64,000 bases of DNA from UBA4744 sp963707435 (GCA_963707435.1 CAVPPF010000006.1:124001-188000), one strand, 5' to 3'. Counted from the first letter of the stretch, positions 8,814 to 17,910 are shown. Numbers and translations are program-made. Notes: a model not told the origin generated them from the sequence alone.

Positions 8814-9263
8814 CTAGAGCAAAACCTGGACGAGCCATCCGGCGGCCAGTGCCCAGGCGCCTGCAACCAGATCGTCGGCGGTGACGCCGAGCGATCCCGA
8901 CAGCCGCTCGGCCGCGGCGACCCCCGGGAACTTCTTCGAGATGTCGGCGATCCGGAAGATCGCAAAGGCCACGACCACGGACCATCCGCTCAGGCCGATC
9001 ACCGCCAGGAAGGTCCCGGCCGCCTCATCGACCACCACCCATCCCGGATCGGCGCCTGCGGCGGCGAAACGTCGCGTCGACCAGAGGGAGGCTCCGGCCA
9101 CCGCAACGGTGGCGGCCACCTGCATTTCCCAACCCACGAGACCGACCGCCAGAGCGGGGGCAAGGGTCAACGCTGCCGCCACCGTTCCCGATCCGGCATC
9201 AGACCCGCGGATCTTGGCCAGGAATAATCCCGTGCCAAACCAGGATGCAACGACGCGTTCCAC
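8814..9263 (-). CDS. pgpA: Phosphatidylglycerophosphatase A-like membrane protein
   Basis: This 149-aa PgpA-like protein would dephosphorylate phosphatidylglycerol phosphate in the membrane. Diagnostic pieces are GSGTVAAALTLAPAL, PGWVVVDEAAGTFLAV, FRIADISKKFPG and the terminal VTADDLVAGAWA with the DD of the family. The usual KPxP of the third motif reads KKFP here. Three hydrophobic stretches are visible. The GTG at 9263 is the only sensible start, because upstream codons run into the divergent peptidase promoter and lack family sequence. It converges with serA. Confidence 0.72.
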   Translation of the reverse strand: MERVVASWFGTGLFLAKIRGSDAGSGTVAAALTLAPALAVGLVGWEMQVAATVAVAGASLWSTRRFAAAGADPGWVVVDEAAGTFLAVIGLSGWSVVVAFAIFRIADISKKFPGVAAAERLSGSLGVTADDLVAGAWALAAGWLVQVLL

Positions 9264-9290
9264 GTCGGCGAGGCTAGCTACTACATTTCG

Positions 9291-11252
9291 ATGATCGCTC
9301 GAGGAGACACTTTGCAGCCCAGAGATCTGGCGGACGTATCCATCCCATCCGACCCCCGACTCCATCCCGACGGCGGGCACGTGGCCTTTGTCGTCTCCCG
9401 GATCAACTTCGAAGACGATCGGTACGACCGGAGTATCTGGGTGTGGGACGGTGACGAGGCGCGTCCGTTCACGCACGGACCCGGGGACGGATCCCCGCGG
9501 TGGTCGCCCGACGGGACCCGGCTGGCCTTCCTGCGCACGGGCACGGGCGATGACGACAAACCGCAGGTGGCGATCATGTCCGCACGGGGTGGCGAAGCGG
9601 CCGTCGTCACCAACCTCCCGCTGGGGGTAGAAAGCATCGAATGGTCGCCGACCGGGGACCGTCTCGTCGCGGTCGGCGTCGACTGGGTTGAGGACTGGGC
9701 CGGGCTCGACGAAAAGGAGCGGTCCCGGCGTCCCCGGCGTATCGATCGGGTTCCCTTCCGCTTCGACAACAAGGGCTGGCTGCACGATCGGCGCCGGCAT
9801 CTCTACGTGATCGATCCCAACGGTATCGAGTCTGCCCGTTGTCTCACACCCGGCGACTTCGATGAAGGTCAACCGTGCTGGCGGCCCGATGGAGCTGCCG
9901 TTGCGTTCATCAGTGCCCGGCACGAGCAGCGGGGCATCGAACCGGGTCAAGAGGTTCTGGAAGTCGACGTCGACACCGGCGAGGTGCGAACCCTGGTTGA
10001 GAAAGGCCACTGGAGCCTCGTTTCGTACCGGCCCGACGGAGTCCTCCACGTTGTGGGACAGCCGGATCCCTGGGCTCATCCGCACATCTTCTCGCTGTGG
10101 AGAGTTGAAGGTTCGGGCGATCTCACCGATCTGACAGGACACCTGGACCGGAGTGTCATGACGTACGCTCCGGCCATCAGTCCGGCCGGTCCGCAATGGG
10201 TCGGGGACGCGGCGATTACCTGTGTTGAAGATTCCGGCCGGGTCAAGGTCGTGCGCGTCGAGGCAGACGGCACCGTCGACTTGCTGCTGGACGGGGATCG
10301 CGTGATCACCGGCGTGAGCCCGAATGTGGACGGGAGCAGGCTCGCCTACGTTGCGGTCGAGCCCGCCGACCCGGGTGAGGTTCATCTGAACGAGGCCGGG
10401 GTCGAGCAATCTGTGACAAGACTCAATGAGAGATTCCGGACAGATGTACCCCTCGTCGAGCCCGAGCACTTCACGGTGATCTCGGATGGCGAGTCCATCG
10501 ACGTGTTCGTGTACGTTCCACCCGGCGACGCGAAAGTTCCGGTGCTGCTCAACATTCACGGCGGCCCGGCGACCCAGTATGGCTTCACGTTCTTCGACGA
10601 GTTTCAGGTCTACACCGGCGCCGGATACGGGATCGTTGCCTGCAATCCGCGCGGGGCGAGCGGGCGGGGTGTCGATTTCGTGCGAGCCGTGCGCGGGCCG
10701 GGGTGGGGAGTGGTCGACGAGGCGGACGTCACGGCCGCGCTCGACGCCGCCCTGCAGAGGGTTCCGCGTCTCGACGCTGCCCGGGTCGGCATCATGGGCG
10801 GGTCGTACGGCGGATTCCTGACGGCCTGGTTGATCGCCCGTTCGGACCGCTATCGGTCCGCCGTCGTGGAACGGGCCTTGCTCGGCTGGCCGTCGTTCGG
10901 CGGCACCTCAGACATCGGGGCAACGTTCGGCCGCATGTACCTCGATGCGGACCTCCCCGAAGGACACGATCGGTTGTGGGAGGCCAGTCCTCTCTCCCTG
11001 GCCCACCAGATCACCACGCCGACGATGATCGTCCACTCGGAGAACGACTTCCGGTGCCCCATCGAACAAGCAGAACAGCTCTTCATGATTCTCAAGAAAA
11101 AGGCGGTGGATGCTGCGTTCTTGCGGTTCCCGGGAGAGGGACACGAGCTGTCTCGTTCCGGGAAGCCGCAGCACCGACTGGAACGATTCGAAGCAATCCT
11201 CGACTGGCATCAGCGGTATCTGGCGAACGACCCGCCAGACCTGCCAAGATAG
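9291..11252 (+). CDS. S9 family serine peptidase (acylaminoacyl-peptidase-like)
   Basis: This 653-aa protein has an N-terminal beta-propeller (TolB/WD-like strands such as DGSPRWSPDGTRLAF and EGQPCWRPDGAAVAF). A C-terminal alpha/beta-hydrolase domain of the prolyl oligopeptidase family follows. The nucleophile is Ser505 in GGSYGG, the acid is probably in HSENDFRCP and the His is in FPGEGHELS. It should cleave short or N-acylated peptides in the cytoplasm; no signal peptide is seen. The start is uncertain: ATG at 9291 lacks a ribosome-binding site, whereas the in-frame TTG at 9312 follows GAGGAG by five bases. The stop precedes ilvE by a few bases. Confidence 0.86.
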   Translation: MIARGDTLQPRDLADVSIPSDPRLHPDGGHVAFVVSRINFEDDRYDRSIWVWDGDEARPFTHGPGDGSPRWSPDGTRLAFLRTGTGDDDKPQVAIMSARGGEAAVVTNLPLGVESIEWSPTGDRLVAVGVDWVEDWAGLDEKERSRRPRRIDRVPFRFDNKGWLHDRRRHLYVIDPNGIESARCLTPGDFDEGQPCWRPDGAAVAFISARHEQRGIEPGQEVLEVDVDTGEVRTLVEKGHWSLVSYRPDGVLHVVGQPDPWAHPHIFSLWRVEGSGDLTDLTGHLDRSVMTYAPAISPAGPQWVGDAAITCVEDSGRVKVVRVEADGTVDLLLDGDRVITGVSPNVDGSRLAYVAVEPADPGEVHLNEAGVEQSVTRLNERFRTDVPLVEPEHFTVISDGESIDVFVYVPPGDAKVPVLLNIHGGPATQYGFTFFDEFQVYTGAGYGIVACNPRGASGRGVDFVRAVRGPGWGVVDEADVTAALDAALQRVPRLDAARVGIMGGSYGGFLTAWLIARSDRYRSAVVERALLGWPSFGGTSDIGATFGRMYLDADLPEGHDRLWEASPLSLAHQITTPTMIVHSENDFRCPIEQAEQLFMILKKKAVDAAFLRFPGEGHELSRSGKPQHRLERFEAILDWHQRYLANDPPDLPR

Positions 11253-11258
11253 GTGATT

Positions 11259-12173
11259 ATGGAAGCTTCTCGTGTTATCTGGATGGACGGCGAGTTTGTG
11301 CCCTGGGAGGAAGCAACGGTTCACGTGCTCTCGCACGGGCTTCACTACGGGGCGGGCGTGTTCGAAGGAATCCGCGCCTACGAGACCCCCACCGGCACTG
11401 CGGTGTTCCGGCTGACGGAGCACATGGAGCGCCTGCACCGGTCGGCCAAAGCATATGGAATCCCGCTGCCCTTCAGCGTCGACGAGCTGGTGAAGGCCAG
11501 CCGTCAACTGCTGACGGACAACGAGCTCGAGTCGGGCTACCTCCGGCCTCTGGTCTTCTACGGTCTCGGTTCGATCGGCCTCAATCCGGCCGGCGCCCAG
11601 GTTCGGGTGATCATCGCGGCGTGGCGCTGGGGCGCCTACCTCGGTGAAGAGGGACTGAAGAACGGAATCAGGACCCGCGTGTCGTCGTGGCGGCGGATCG
11701 ATCAAACGACCCTCAACACGAATGCCAAGGGGACGGGCGGGTACTTGAACTCGATCCTGGCCAAACAGGAGGCGGTCAGGGATTCCTACGACGAGGCGAT
11801 CCTCCTCAATAGCGCGGGGGTCGTATCGGAGGGGAGCGGCGAAAACATCTTTTTGGTCAAGAACGGCGTTGTGACCACGCCTCCCGTCTCGGCCGGAATC
11901 CTCGAGGGCATCACCCGCGAATCGGTCATCACCATGCTGCGCGACGCCGGGCACACCGTCAACGAGGCGAATGTCATTCGGTCCGACCTGTACTACGCCG
12001 ACGAGATCTTTTTCACCGGCACGGCCGCCGAGGTCACGCCGGTTCGCGAGGTCGATGATCGTCCGGTTGGTGACGGCCGTCCGGGCCCGGTGACTCGCCT
12101 GGCGCAGGACCTCTTCCAGAAAGCCGTGACCGGGCGCCTCGAGGCATACCGTCATTGGCTCGATTACGTATAG
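11259..12173 (+). CDS. ilvE: Branched-chain amino acid aminotransferase
   Basis: This 304-aa fold-type IV PLP enzyme transaminates branched-chain 2-oxo acids with glutamate. It shows HGLHYGAGVFEGIRAYET near the N-terminus and the PLP lysine in NTNAKGTGGYLNS. EGSGENIFLV and DEIFFTGTAAEVTPVREV are typical of bacterial IlvE. The length is normal. The chosen ATG lies just after AGGTG; an in-frame GTG six bases upstream abuts the peptidase stop. It heads a tightly packed set running to gltX. Confidence 0.92.
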   Translation: MEASRVIWMDGEFVPWEEATVHVLSHGLHYGAGVFEGIRAYETPTGTAVFRLTEHMERLHRSAKAYGIPLPFSVDELVKASRQLLTDNELESGYLRPLVFYGLGSIGLNPAGAQVRVIIAAWRWGAYLGEEGLKNGIRTRVSSWRRIDQTTLNTNAKGTGGYLNSILAKQEAVRDSYDEAILLNSAGVVSEGSGENIFLVKNGVVTTPPVSAGILEGITRESVITMLRDAGHTVNEANVIRSDLYYADEIFFTGTAAEVTPVREVDDRPVGDGRPGPVTRLAQDLFQKAVTGRLEAYRHWLDYV

Positions 12174-12190
12174 AAGGAACCGTCAGACTC

Positions 12191-12700
12191 ATGGGCCAGC
12201 AACCAAACATCGAGCTCACCGCGAGCGACCTTCCTCGCGTCGTACTGGAACCGGGCGCCGCCCGCCGTGACCTGGGAAAGCGCCCCGGGGAGATCAACCA
12301 CCCCGGGGAAGCGGTATCGGGCGGAGCCTTTGGACGGCCCGGTCCCGACACCGGGTGGGTGATGCGGATCGTGACAGCAACCAATTTCGACCGGTCCGAT
12401 GCAGGCATCGATGCGGTGGTGGCGTCCGTGGCGGCGGCGCGCGCATCACACCTCGGGCGCGGACCCACCTCGTCCGATGTTGAGGTGGCGCTGATCCTGC
12501 TCGGCTTGCGTCCCGAAGGCATACCCGATGAAATCGTGGCGCAACTCAGCGCAGCCCGGTCCAAGTGGCTGCGCAAGGCTGCCCATGAGAAGGTCAAGGG
12601 CCGCTCGTTCCTGAGCCAGCTGTCACCGGGCTTGTTGAGTGCAGACCCTGAGCGTGTGCGTCATCTGCTCAACGTGGCCGGACTGACATCGGCGAGTTGA
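12191..12700 (+). CDS. Hypothetical protein, unknown function
   Basis: This 169-aa protein has no recognised family. The first 60 residues are rich in Gly, Pro and Arg and look flexible; the rest is predicted helical (SDAGIDAVVASVAAARASH, DEIVAQLSAARSKWLRKAA) with a basic patch. No signal peptide, membrane helix or cysteine motif is seen. The ATG at 12191 follows AGAAGGAA. Its stop overlaps the thioesterase ATG by one base, so it is part of the ilvE-gltX operon. Confidence 0.65.
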   Translation: MGQQPNIELTASDLPRVVLEPGAARRDLGKRPGEINHPGEAVSGGAFGRPGPDTGWVMRIVTATNFDRSDAGIDAVVASVAAARASHLGRGPTSSDVEVALILLGLRPEGIPDEIVAQLSAARSKWLRKAAHEKVKGRSFLSQLSPGLLSADPERVRHLLNVAGLTSAS

Positions 12701-13245
12701 TGAGCAGTTTCAAGTTCTTGACGGGAGCGGTGCTCCCGGTAGCCGAACCGGTGGCACCGTCCGACCTGCCCACCCAGCACCTGCCCTGGTGCTTTGGCTG
12801 CGGCCCAGAGAATGAGCACGGTTTGAAGGTCCGGCCACGCTACGAGGGCGACAAGGTCATCGGGGTTCTCGAGTTCGCCAAGCGGTTCCAGGGCGGCCCC
12901 GGTGTCGTCCACGGAGGAGCGGCGGCTGCTTTCTTCGATGATCTCATGGGTTTTGTCATGATCGCCCACCGGCAGCCTGCGGTCACCGCCCGGCTCGAGA
13001 TGAACTACCTGCGGCCGATCCCGCTCGGCCTGACGCTGCGCGCGGAGGCGTGGCTGGCCGATCAGGAGGGCAGGAAGCTCTGGGCAGAGGCCGTCGGGTT
13101 TGATGAACAAAACATCAGGTATGTTGAGGCGCGCGCCCTGTTCATTCCGATCGGCGTCGACCATTTTGCAGGCACCCTGCAGCACATGGATCCCGAGCAT
13201 CTCGCCCGGATCTCCCGTTTCGACAAGGACGAGTACTACCCATGA
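12700..13245 (+). CDS. Hotdog-fold thioesterase (PaaI/4HBT type)
   Basis: This 181-aa protein has the PaaI-like hotdog core: CFGCGPENEHGL near residue 30, then GGPGVVHGGAAAAFFDDLMG on the central helix, with the Asp acting as likely catalytic acid. The strand LEMNYLRPIPLG follows. Such enzymes hydrolyse acyl-CoA or aryl-CoA thioesters in the cytoplasm; the substrate is unknown. It overlaps its neighbours at both ends (TGATG and ATGA). Confidence 0.8.
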   Translation: MSSFKFLTGAVLPVAEPVAPSDLPTQHLPWCFGCGPENEHGLKVRPRYEGDKVIGVLEFAKRFQGGPGVVHGGAAAAFFDDLMGFVMIAHRQPAVTARLEMNYLRPIPLGLTLRAEAWLADQEGRKLWAEAVGFDEQNIRYVEARALFIPIGVDHFAGTLQHMDPEHLARISRFDKDEYYP

Positions 13246-14003
13246 AGATTGTGCGGATTCGCACCGATGAAGGCATCGCCTACGGGGGTGCCGAACCTGA
13301 GGGGATCCGGGTCTACCAGGGGTCCCCGCTGGTGGCCTGGGAGCCCACCGAAGTCGTGGTTCCCTTCGAGCGGGCGCACCTGCTCGCTCCGGTGTTCCCG
13401 ACCAAAGTCGTAGCCGTCGGCAAGAACTACGCGGAGCATGCAGAAGAGATGGGTTCGGACGTTCCCGAGAGCCCGATCATCTTCATGAAACCCGCCACGG
13501 CCGTGATTGGGCCGGGCGTTCCGGTGGTCTATCCGCCCGACTCCGAGAACGTTCACCATGAAGCAGAGCTGGCGGTCGTCATCGGAGCGGTCGCCCGCAA
13601 CGTCAAGGCGGAGGATGTCCAGAGCGTCATCCTCGGTTACACCGCCGCCAATGATGTGACCGCCCGCGATCTGCAACGCAGGGACGGCCAGTGGACCCGC
13701 GGCAAGGGCTTCGACACATTCTGTCCGCTTGGTCCCGCGATCGAAACCGAACTGGATCCGCTGGTAGGGCTGTCCATCGAGTGCAGGGTCAACGGAGAGG
13801 TACGCCAGTCGGGGTCAACGGCAGACATGGTGTTCGGAGTGGCCGAATTGATCGAATTCATCACCCGGATCATGACGCTCCTCCCCGGTGACGTTGTGCT
13901 CACGGGAACCCCGTCCGGCGTCGGTCCGGTGGTACCCGGCGACCGCATGGACGTCGAGATCGAAGGCATCGGCGTCTTGTTCAACCCGGTGGGCCGGCTG
14001 TGA
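13242..14003 (+). CDS. Fumarylacetoacetate hydrolase family protein
   Basis: This 253-aa protein belongs to the FAH family (hydrolases, isomerases or decarboxylases of oxo-acids). It has VVAVGKNYAEHAEEMG, FMKPATAVIGPG, the metal-binding acidic motif HHEAELAVVIG and the loop GYTAANDVTARDLQ, ending in LTGTPSGVGPV. This architecture is that of acylpyruvase/2-hydroxyhepta-2,4-diene-dioate isomerase-like members such as oxaloacetate decarboxylase FAHD1. The exact reaction is open. It overlaps the thioesterase and gltX by four bases each. Confidence 0.88.
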   Translation: MKIVRIRTDEGIAYGGAEPEGIRVYQGSPLVAWEPTEVVVPFERAHLLAPVFPTKVVAVGKNYAEHAEEMGSDVPESPIIFMKPATAVIGPGVPVVYPPDSENVHHEAELAVVIGAVARNVKAEDVQSVILGYTAANDVTARDLQRRDGQWTRGKGFDTFCPLGPAIETELDPLVGLSIECRVNGEVRQSGSTADMVFGVAELIEFITRIMTLLPGDVVLTGTPSGVGPVVPGDRMDVEIEGIGVLFNPVGRL

Positions 14004-15448
14004 ACGTCCGGGTCCGTATCGCTCCTTCCCCAACCGGGTTCCTGCACGTCGGAAACGCCCGGTCGGCCCTGTTCAACTGGCTCTACGCCCGCCACACCGG
14101 TGGGACGTTCATTCTTCGCATCGACGATACCGATGTGGCCCGATCCGACCCCGAATATGAAGACGACGTCCTGGCCGGTCTCGCCTGGATGGGACTCGAT
14201 TGGGACGAAGGCGTCGGCGCGGGTGGCAAGCACGGCACGTACCGGCAGAGTGATCGCCTCGATCGCTACGCAGAGGTGGCAGGCGAGTTGCTGGCCGCAG
14301 GCGATGCCTACTACTGCTTCTGTACGCCGGCCGAGCTGGATGAGCGACGCAAAGAGGCGCAAGCCCAGGGGCGACCGCCCGGCTACGACGGGCGCTGCCG
14401 GCTCCTCGACCCGGCCGAATCCCTTCGCAGGAAGGAGCAGGGCGAAGCGGCCGTTCTTCGCCTCGCCGTGCGGCGCCCCGGCGCGACCACGTTCGTGGAC
14501 ATCGTTCGTGACGAGGTTCGCTTCGACCACGAAGCCATCGACGACTTCGTGCTCGTGCGTTCCGACGGGGGGCCGACCTACCACCTGGCATCGACCGTCG
14601 ACGACGTCGACTACGAGATCACCCATGTGGCGCGAGGCGAGGACCTCCTTCCCTCCACCCCGAAACACATTCTCATCACCCGGGCCATGGGAGGGACGGT
14701 TCCGACCTACGCCCACCTTCCGTTGCTGTTCGGTCCCGACGGGAAGAAGCTCTCGAAACGTCACGGCGACGTCTCGTTGAAGGCGTACCGGGAGGGTGGC
14801 TACCTGCCCGAAGCCATGTTCAACTACATGTGCCTGCTCGGCTGGTCCTATGAGGCCGAGACCACCATCTTCACCAGGGAGCAAGCCATCGAGCGGTTCG
14901 ACCTCGCCGCCGTTTCGAAGAACGCTGCAGTGTTCGATCCCGAGAAGCTCGAGTGGATGAACGGGGTGTACATTCGCGACCTCGACCCGGTCGAGTTCGT
15001 GGATCGGGTCATCCCCTTCATCGAGGAAGACCTGGGTCGAGAGCTGTCGGGGGCAGAGCGCGAGCAGCTGTCCGCGCTGGGGCCTCTGGTCCAGGAGCGC
15101 GTCAAGCTGCTGACCGGCGTCCCCGAGATGATGAGTTTTGTGCTGACCACTTCGCTCACCTACGACGACGCATCGTGGCGTAAGGTCATGGAGACGGAAA
15201 CGACCCCGACGGCGCTCGACGCTGCGATCGATCGGCTGGCGGCGGTGGGGGAGTGGACGGCCCCGGCCATCGAAGCCGAGTTGCGCGCCATGCTCGGCGA
15301 GCTGGAGCTCAACGCCCGCAAGGGCTTGCAGCCCGTGCGGGTGGCCACCACCGGCTCGACCGTCAGCCCGCCGCTCTTCGAAACGCTCGAGGTCCTCGGC
15401 CGCGAGAAGACCCTCGACCGGCTCCGAGCCGCCCGCGCCCGCCTCTAA
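14000..15448 (+). CDS. gltX: Glutamate-tRNA ligase
   Basis: This 482-aa class I synthetase charges tRNA with glutamate. The HIGH-type motif is SPTGFLHVGNARSALFNW (HVGN at residues 16-19) and the KMSKS-type motif is KKLSKR at 249-254. The anticodon-binding helical domain fills the C-terminus. With GatAB in the window and no GlnRS seen, it is likely non-discriminating and also charges tRNA(Gln); that is inference. The GTG at 14000 overlaps the preceding stop. A hairpin and tRNA-Glu follow it immediately. Confidence 0.95.
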   Translation: MNVRVRIAPSPTGFLHVGNARSALFNWLYARHTGGTFILRIDDTDVARSDPEYEDDVLAGLAWMGLDWDEGVGAGGKHGTYRQSDRLDRYAEVAGELLAAGDAYYCFCTPAELDERRKEAQAQGRPPGYDGRCRLLDPAESLRRKEQGEAAVLRLAVRRPGATTFVDIVRDEVRFDHEAIDDFVLVRSDGGPTYHLASTVDDVDYEITHVARGEDLLPSTPKHILITRAMGGTVPTYAHLPLLFGPDGKKLSKRHGDVSLKAYREGGYLPEAMFNYMCLLGWSYEAETTIFTREQAIERFDLAAVSKNAAVFDPEKLEWMNGVYIRDLDPVEFVDRVIPFIEEDLGRELSGAEREQLSALGPLVQERVKLLTGVPEMMSFVLTTSLTYDDASWRKVMETETTPTALDAAIDRLAAVGEWTAPAIEAELRAMLGELELNARKGLQPVRVATTGSTVSPPLFETLEVLGREKTLDRLRAARARL

Positions 15449-15455
15449 TCCCGTT

Positions 15456-15498
15456 CTTGCGTGAGTTTCCTGCGCATACGCGCGGTTTCTCACGCAAG
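15456..15498. repeat. Inverted repeat / hairpin after gltX
   Basis: CTTGCGTGAG (15456-15465) is a perfect 10-bp complement of CTCACGCAAG (15489-15498). Inside is a second small stem GCGC-ATAC-GCGC. This could terminate the ilvE-gltX operon before tRNA-Glu or be one copy of a dispersed palindromic element. No T-tract follows, and no second copy was noticed in the window. Confidence 0.55.
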
Positions 15499-15540
15499 TT
15501 CGGGGAAGGCAGGGGCTGCGCTACCATGCCGTCCGGTGCT

Positions 15541-15616
15541 GGCCCCGTCGTCCAGCGGCCTAGGACGCCGGCCTTTCAAGCCGGTAACGCGGGTTCGAAT
15601 CCCGTCGGGGCTACCA
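15541..15616 (+). tRNA. tRNA-Glu (anticodon UUC)
   Basis: This is a 76-nt cloverleaf with encoded CCA. The acceptor GGCCCCG pairs with CGGGGCT, the D stem GTCC with GGAC and the anticodon stem CCGGC with GCCGG, around loop C-T-TTC-A-A. The T arm has loop TTCGAAT. The first pair is G1-U72, a wobble. It lies 92 bases after gltX, its own synthetase gene. Confidence 0.95.
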
Positions 15617-15743
15617 ATCGAAACCTCCCTTTGTGTGACCGGTGCGTCACGCAGCTCACGCTTCCCCAGCCGTTGCCGGCGGCGACGAGTAGGGTCTCTC
15701 TACCGGCTGGATCGACGCGCCCGGTGGTGAGGGAGGCAATTCC

Positions 15744-16004
15744 TTGAGATCACATCGCCGCGACATCGCCGAGATCCTCGGCGGGCTGGGCTTGATCCTG
15801 CCCGGGCTCACCAGGTTCTACCCCAACCTCAGTGTCCTTGCCGCGTTTGGTCTCGCGGTGGTGATGATCGGTGCGGCCATCTGGCACGCCGGCCGGGGAG
15901 AGCCCTCGAACATGGTGAACAACGTAGTGCTAGCGGCCATCATGGCCTTCGTCGGGTATGCCCGCTGGAAGGTGACTCCGCTCGTCGGCCGCCCCGCCGT
16001 CTGA
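15744..16004 (+). CDS. Small DoxX-like membrane protein
   Basis: This 86-aa protein with three hydrophobic segments resembles the end of DoxX-like proteins (LPGLTRFYPNLSVLAAFGLA, VVMIGAAIWHAGRGE). The TTG start at 15744 follows GGGAGG by seven bases, and an in-frame stop at 15690 prevents a longer version. Full DoxX-like proteins are usually about 120 residues with an extra N-terminal helix. The gene is therefore either a short form or N-terminally truncated. Function is unknown; the family is loosely tied to quinone or thiol oxidation. Confidence 0.6.
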   Translation: MRSHRRDIAEILGGLGLILPGLTRFYPNLSVLAAFGLAVVMIGAAIWHAGRGEPSNMVNNVVLAAIMAFVGYARWKVTPLVGRPAV

Positions 16005-16011
16005 CCCATAC

Positions 16012-16785
16012 CTAGCCGGTCGAGAGCGCGGCTACCTCCCGCAGTCTGCCGACGAGCGTTGGGTCCCCTTCCGCGGCCAGCTTGTCGCTCGAGCCTCGCC
16101 CCCAGAGGAAGAGATCGAGATCGCCGGCCGGTCCACGCAGGACGGTGGTTGGTTTTGCCGTCTCGGTGAACACGATGCCCGGCTCGTCCCGGTACTCGGT
16201 GCCCGACTCGGGCCCGGTCCCGGACCAGGTGATGAAGCGCATCGACCAGCGGCCCGGTTGGTCCGTGCACTCGATGGTGAGAGTGTGTTCCGTTTCGATT
16301 GCGTCTGCCCAGCCGGGATACCCCTCCATCATGACGGTCAAGACTTCGTCGATACCGTCGGCGGCCAGTCCGGACTCAACCGGATTGACGATGCCGTGGC
16401 CGAGCTCAGCATCGACCCGGTGGATGGCCGTTTCGTGGGCCATGCGCCGGTACCAGAAACCGACCGTCTGATCGGCGGCATACCAGGAGAACACCGGGAG
16501 AGCAGGATCGGTGTTCGCCAATGTTTCCAGAAGCAATTCCGAGCCGGCTCGAAACCAATCAATCAGCCCTTCCGCGGGAGGATCGTCCAGGTCGGGCCCA
16601 CCGTCCATCCGCCGCTCTCGCACGATCCGCGCTTTCTGGCGCTGGACGGCGCCGGTATGTCCGACCACCTCGCGAACCGTCCAGCCGGGACAGCTCGGAA
16701 CTGCCGGATCGAGCCCGAGGGCTGCAGCATTCGCCAGAGCCGCGCTGTTGCTTCGTATGGCTTCGAGGTAGGACGTCCAGTTCAT
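16012..16785 (-). CDS. Mycothiol-dependent maleylpyruvate isomerase family protein
   Basis: This 257-aa protein carries the DinB-like helical domain of the mycothiol-dependent maleylpyruvate isomerase family. Markers are CPGWTVREVVGHTGAVQ near residue 35, with the metal His, and MAHETAIHRVDAELGHG, with the other two His. A C-terminal sterol-carrier-like domain ends in LRGPAGDLDLFLWGRG. Such proteins are typical of mycothiol-making Actinomycetota; the actual substrate is unknown. The ATG at 16785 begins at MNWTSYLEAI; the longer open frame crosses the divergent promoter region of ppk2. Confidence 0.85.
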   Translation of the reverse strand: MNWTSYLEAIRSNSAALANAAALGLDPAVPSCPGWTVREVVGHTGAVQRQKARIVRERRMDGGPDLDDPPAEGLIDWFRAGSELLLETLANTDPALPVFSWYAADQTVGFWYRRMAHETAIHRVDAELGHGIVNPVESGLAADGIDEVLTVMMEGYPGWADAIETEHTLTIECTDQPGRWSMRFITWSGTGPESGTEYRDEPGIVFTETAKPTTVLRGPAGDLDLFLWGRGSSDKLAAEGDPTLVGRLREVAALSTG

Positions 16786-16889
16786 GGAACTGAAACGATA
16801 CTCGGCCTGATCTCGCGTTGCCCCCCCCGCAGTTGACCGGGCCGGGAGCATGAGCCAATATCAGAGAACGACCCGCTACGGGAGGGCTC

Positions 16890-17816
16890 ATGACCGGGCA
16901 CGATGAGGACAAGGGAACCGAAGAGCTGAGTGTTGCCGTGGAAGTAGAAGAGGAGCCAGATCACGTGGAAGAGGCTCCGGCACCATCCGAGGTAGGGATT
17001 CCGGCCCGGCTCGAGTCCGACATGAAACGAACGCAGCGCAAGAAGCTGAAGCGGTCGTTCTACGAGGCGGAATTGGTTCGTCTCCAGGAGGAGCTGGTCA
17101 AGCTCCAGTACTGGATCAAGGAGAACGGACTCAAAGTGGTTGTTCTCTTCGAAGGACGGGACGCGGCCGGAAAGGGTGGCGTCATCAAGCGGATCACCGA
17201 ACGGACCAACCCCCGGATTGTCCGTGTGGTTGCCCTGGGTACTCCCAGCGACAGGGAGAAGACCCAGTGGTATTTCCAGCGATACGTGCCGCACTTGCCG
17301 GCCGAGGGCGAGATGGTGCTCTTCGACCGGAGTTGGTACAACCGGGCCGGGGTCGAACGGGTGATGGGGTTCTGCACCGAGGAGGAGTACCGCGAGTTCC
17401 TGAGGTCGTGTCCCGAGTTCGAGCGGATGCTGGTACGGTCCGGCGTAATCCTGCTCAAGTACTGGTTCTCGGTCAGCGACGAAGAGCAGGAACGCCGCTT
17501 CCACAAGCGTATGCAGGATCCCCGGCGCCGTTGGAAACTCAGCCCGATGGATCTCGAGTCGAGAATGAAGTGGCTCGAGTACTCAAAGGCAAAGGACATC
17601 ATGTTCTCCCATACCGATATCAAGCAGGCTCCGTGGTATGTGGTGGATGCCGACGACAAACGGCGCGCCCGGCTCAACTGCATCAGTCACGTGCTGTCGC
17701 AAATCCCGTTTGAGGACATCACGCCGGAGCCGGTGAGTCTGCCTCCGCGGCCACCCGAATCCGGCTATGTCCGCCCGCCGATGGAAGACCAAACCTTCGT
17801 TCCCGACCTGTACTAG
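16890..17816 (+). CDS. ppk2: Polyphosphate kinase 2
   Basis: This 308-aa PPK2 family enzyme transfers phosphate between polyphosphate and a nucleotide. Walker A is GRDAAGKGG (residues 89-97), and the Walker B/lid region is VLFDRSWYNRAGVERVMGFC. The sequence WFSVSDEEQERRFHKR and the ending SYP-free tail are as in single-domain PPK2. An acidic N-terminal extension of about 40 residues is predicted disordered. Nucleotide preference (ADP versus GDP) cannot be read. It is divergent from the mycothiol-type gene and followed by a hairpin. Confidence 0.93.
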   Translation: MTGHDEDKGTEELSVAVEVEEEPDHVEEAPAPSEVGIPARLESDMKRTQRKKLKRSFYEAELVRLQEELVKLQYWIKENGLKVVVLFEGRDAAGKGGVIKRITERTNPRIVRVVALGTPSDREKTQWYFQRYVPHLPAEGEMVLFDRSWYNRAGVERVMGFCTEEEYREFLRSCPEFERMLVRSGVILLKYWFSVSDEEQERRFHKRMQDPRRRWKLSPMDLESRMKWLEYSKAKDIMFSHTDIKQAPWYVVDADDKRRARLNCISHVLSQIPFEDITPEPVSLPPRPPESGYVRPPMEDQTFVPDLY

Positions 17817-17854
17817 GAGCGGGACGGACACGGAGGTCTTGGCGCAGTCGGTGT

Positions 17855-17877
17855 GATGGTGTGGGCCGCCCACCATC
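17855..17877 (+). terminator. Candidate terminator after ppk2
   Basis: GATGGTG (17855-17861) and CACCATC (17871-17877) form a perfect 7-bp stem around a GC-rich 9-nt loop, about 40 bases after the ppk2 stop. No T-tract follows. Confidence 0.4.
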
Positions 17878-17910
17878 CGGCTGAAGGCGGCGACCCGGCC
17901 GGGGCAGGCA

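Noticed and set aside
9264..10559. Upstream extension of the pgpA frame opposite the peptidase
   Set aside because: It is antisense to the S9 peptidase. PgpA homology begins only at the GTG at 9263.
13637..15493. 618-codon open frame opposite gltX and the FAH gene
   Set aside because: It is fully antisense to gltX and carries no recognisable domain.
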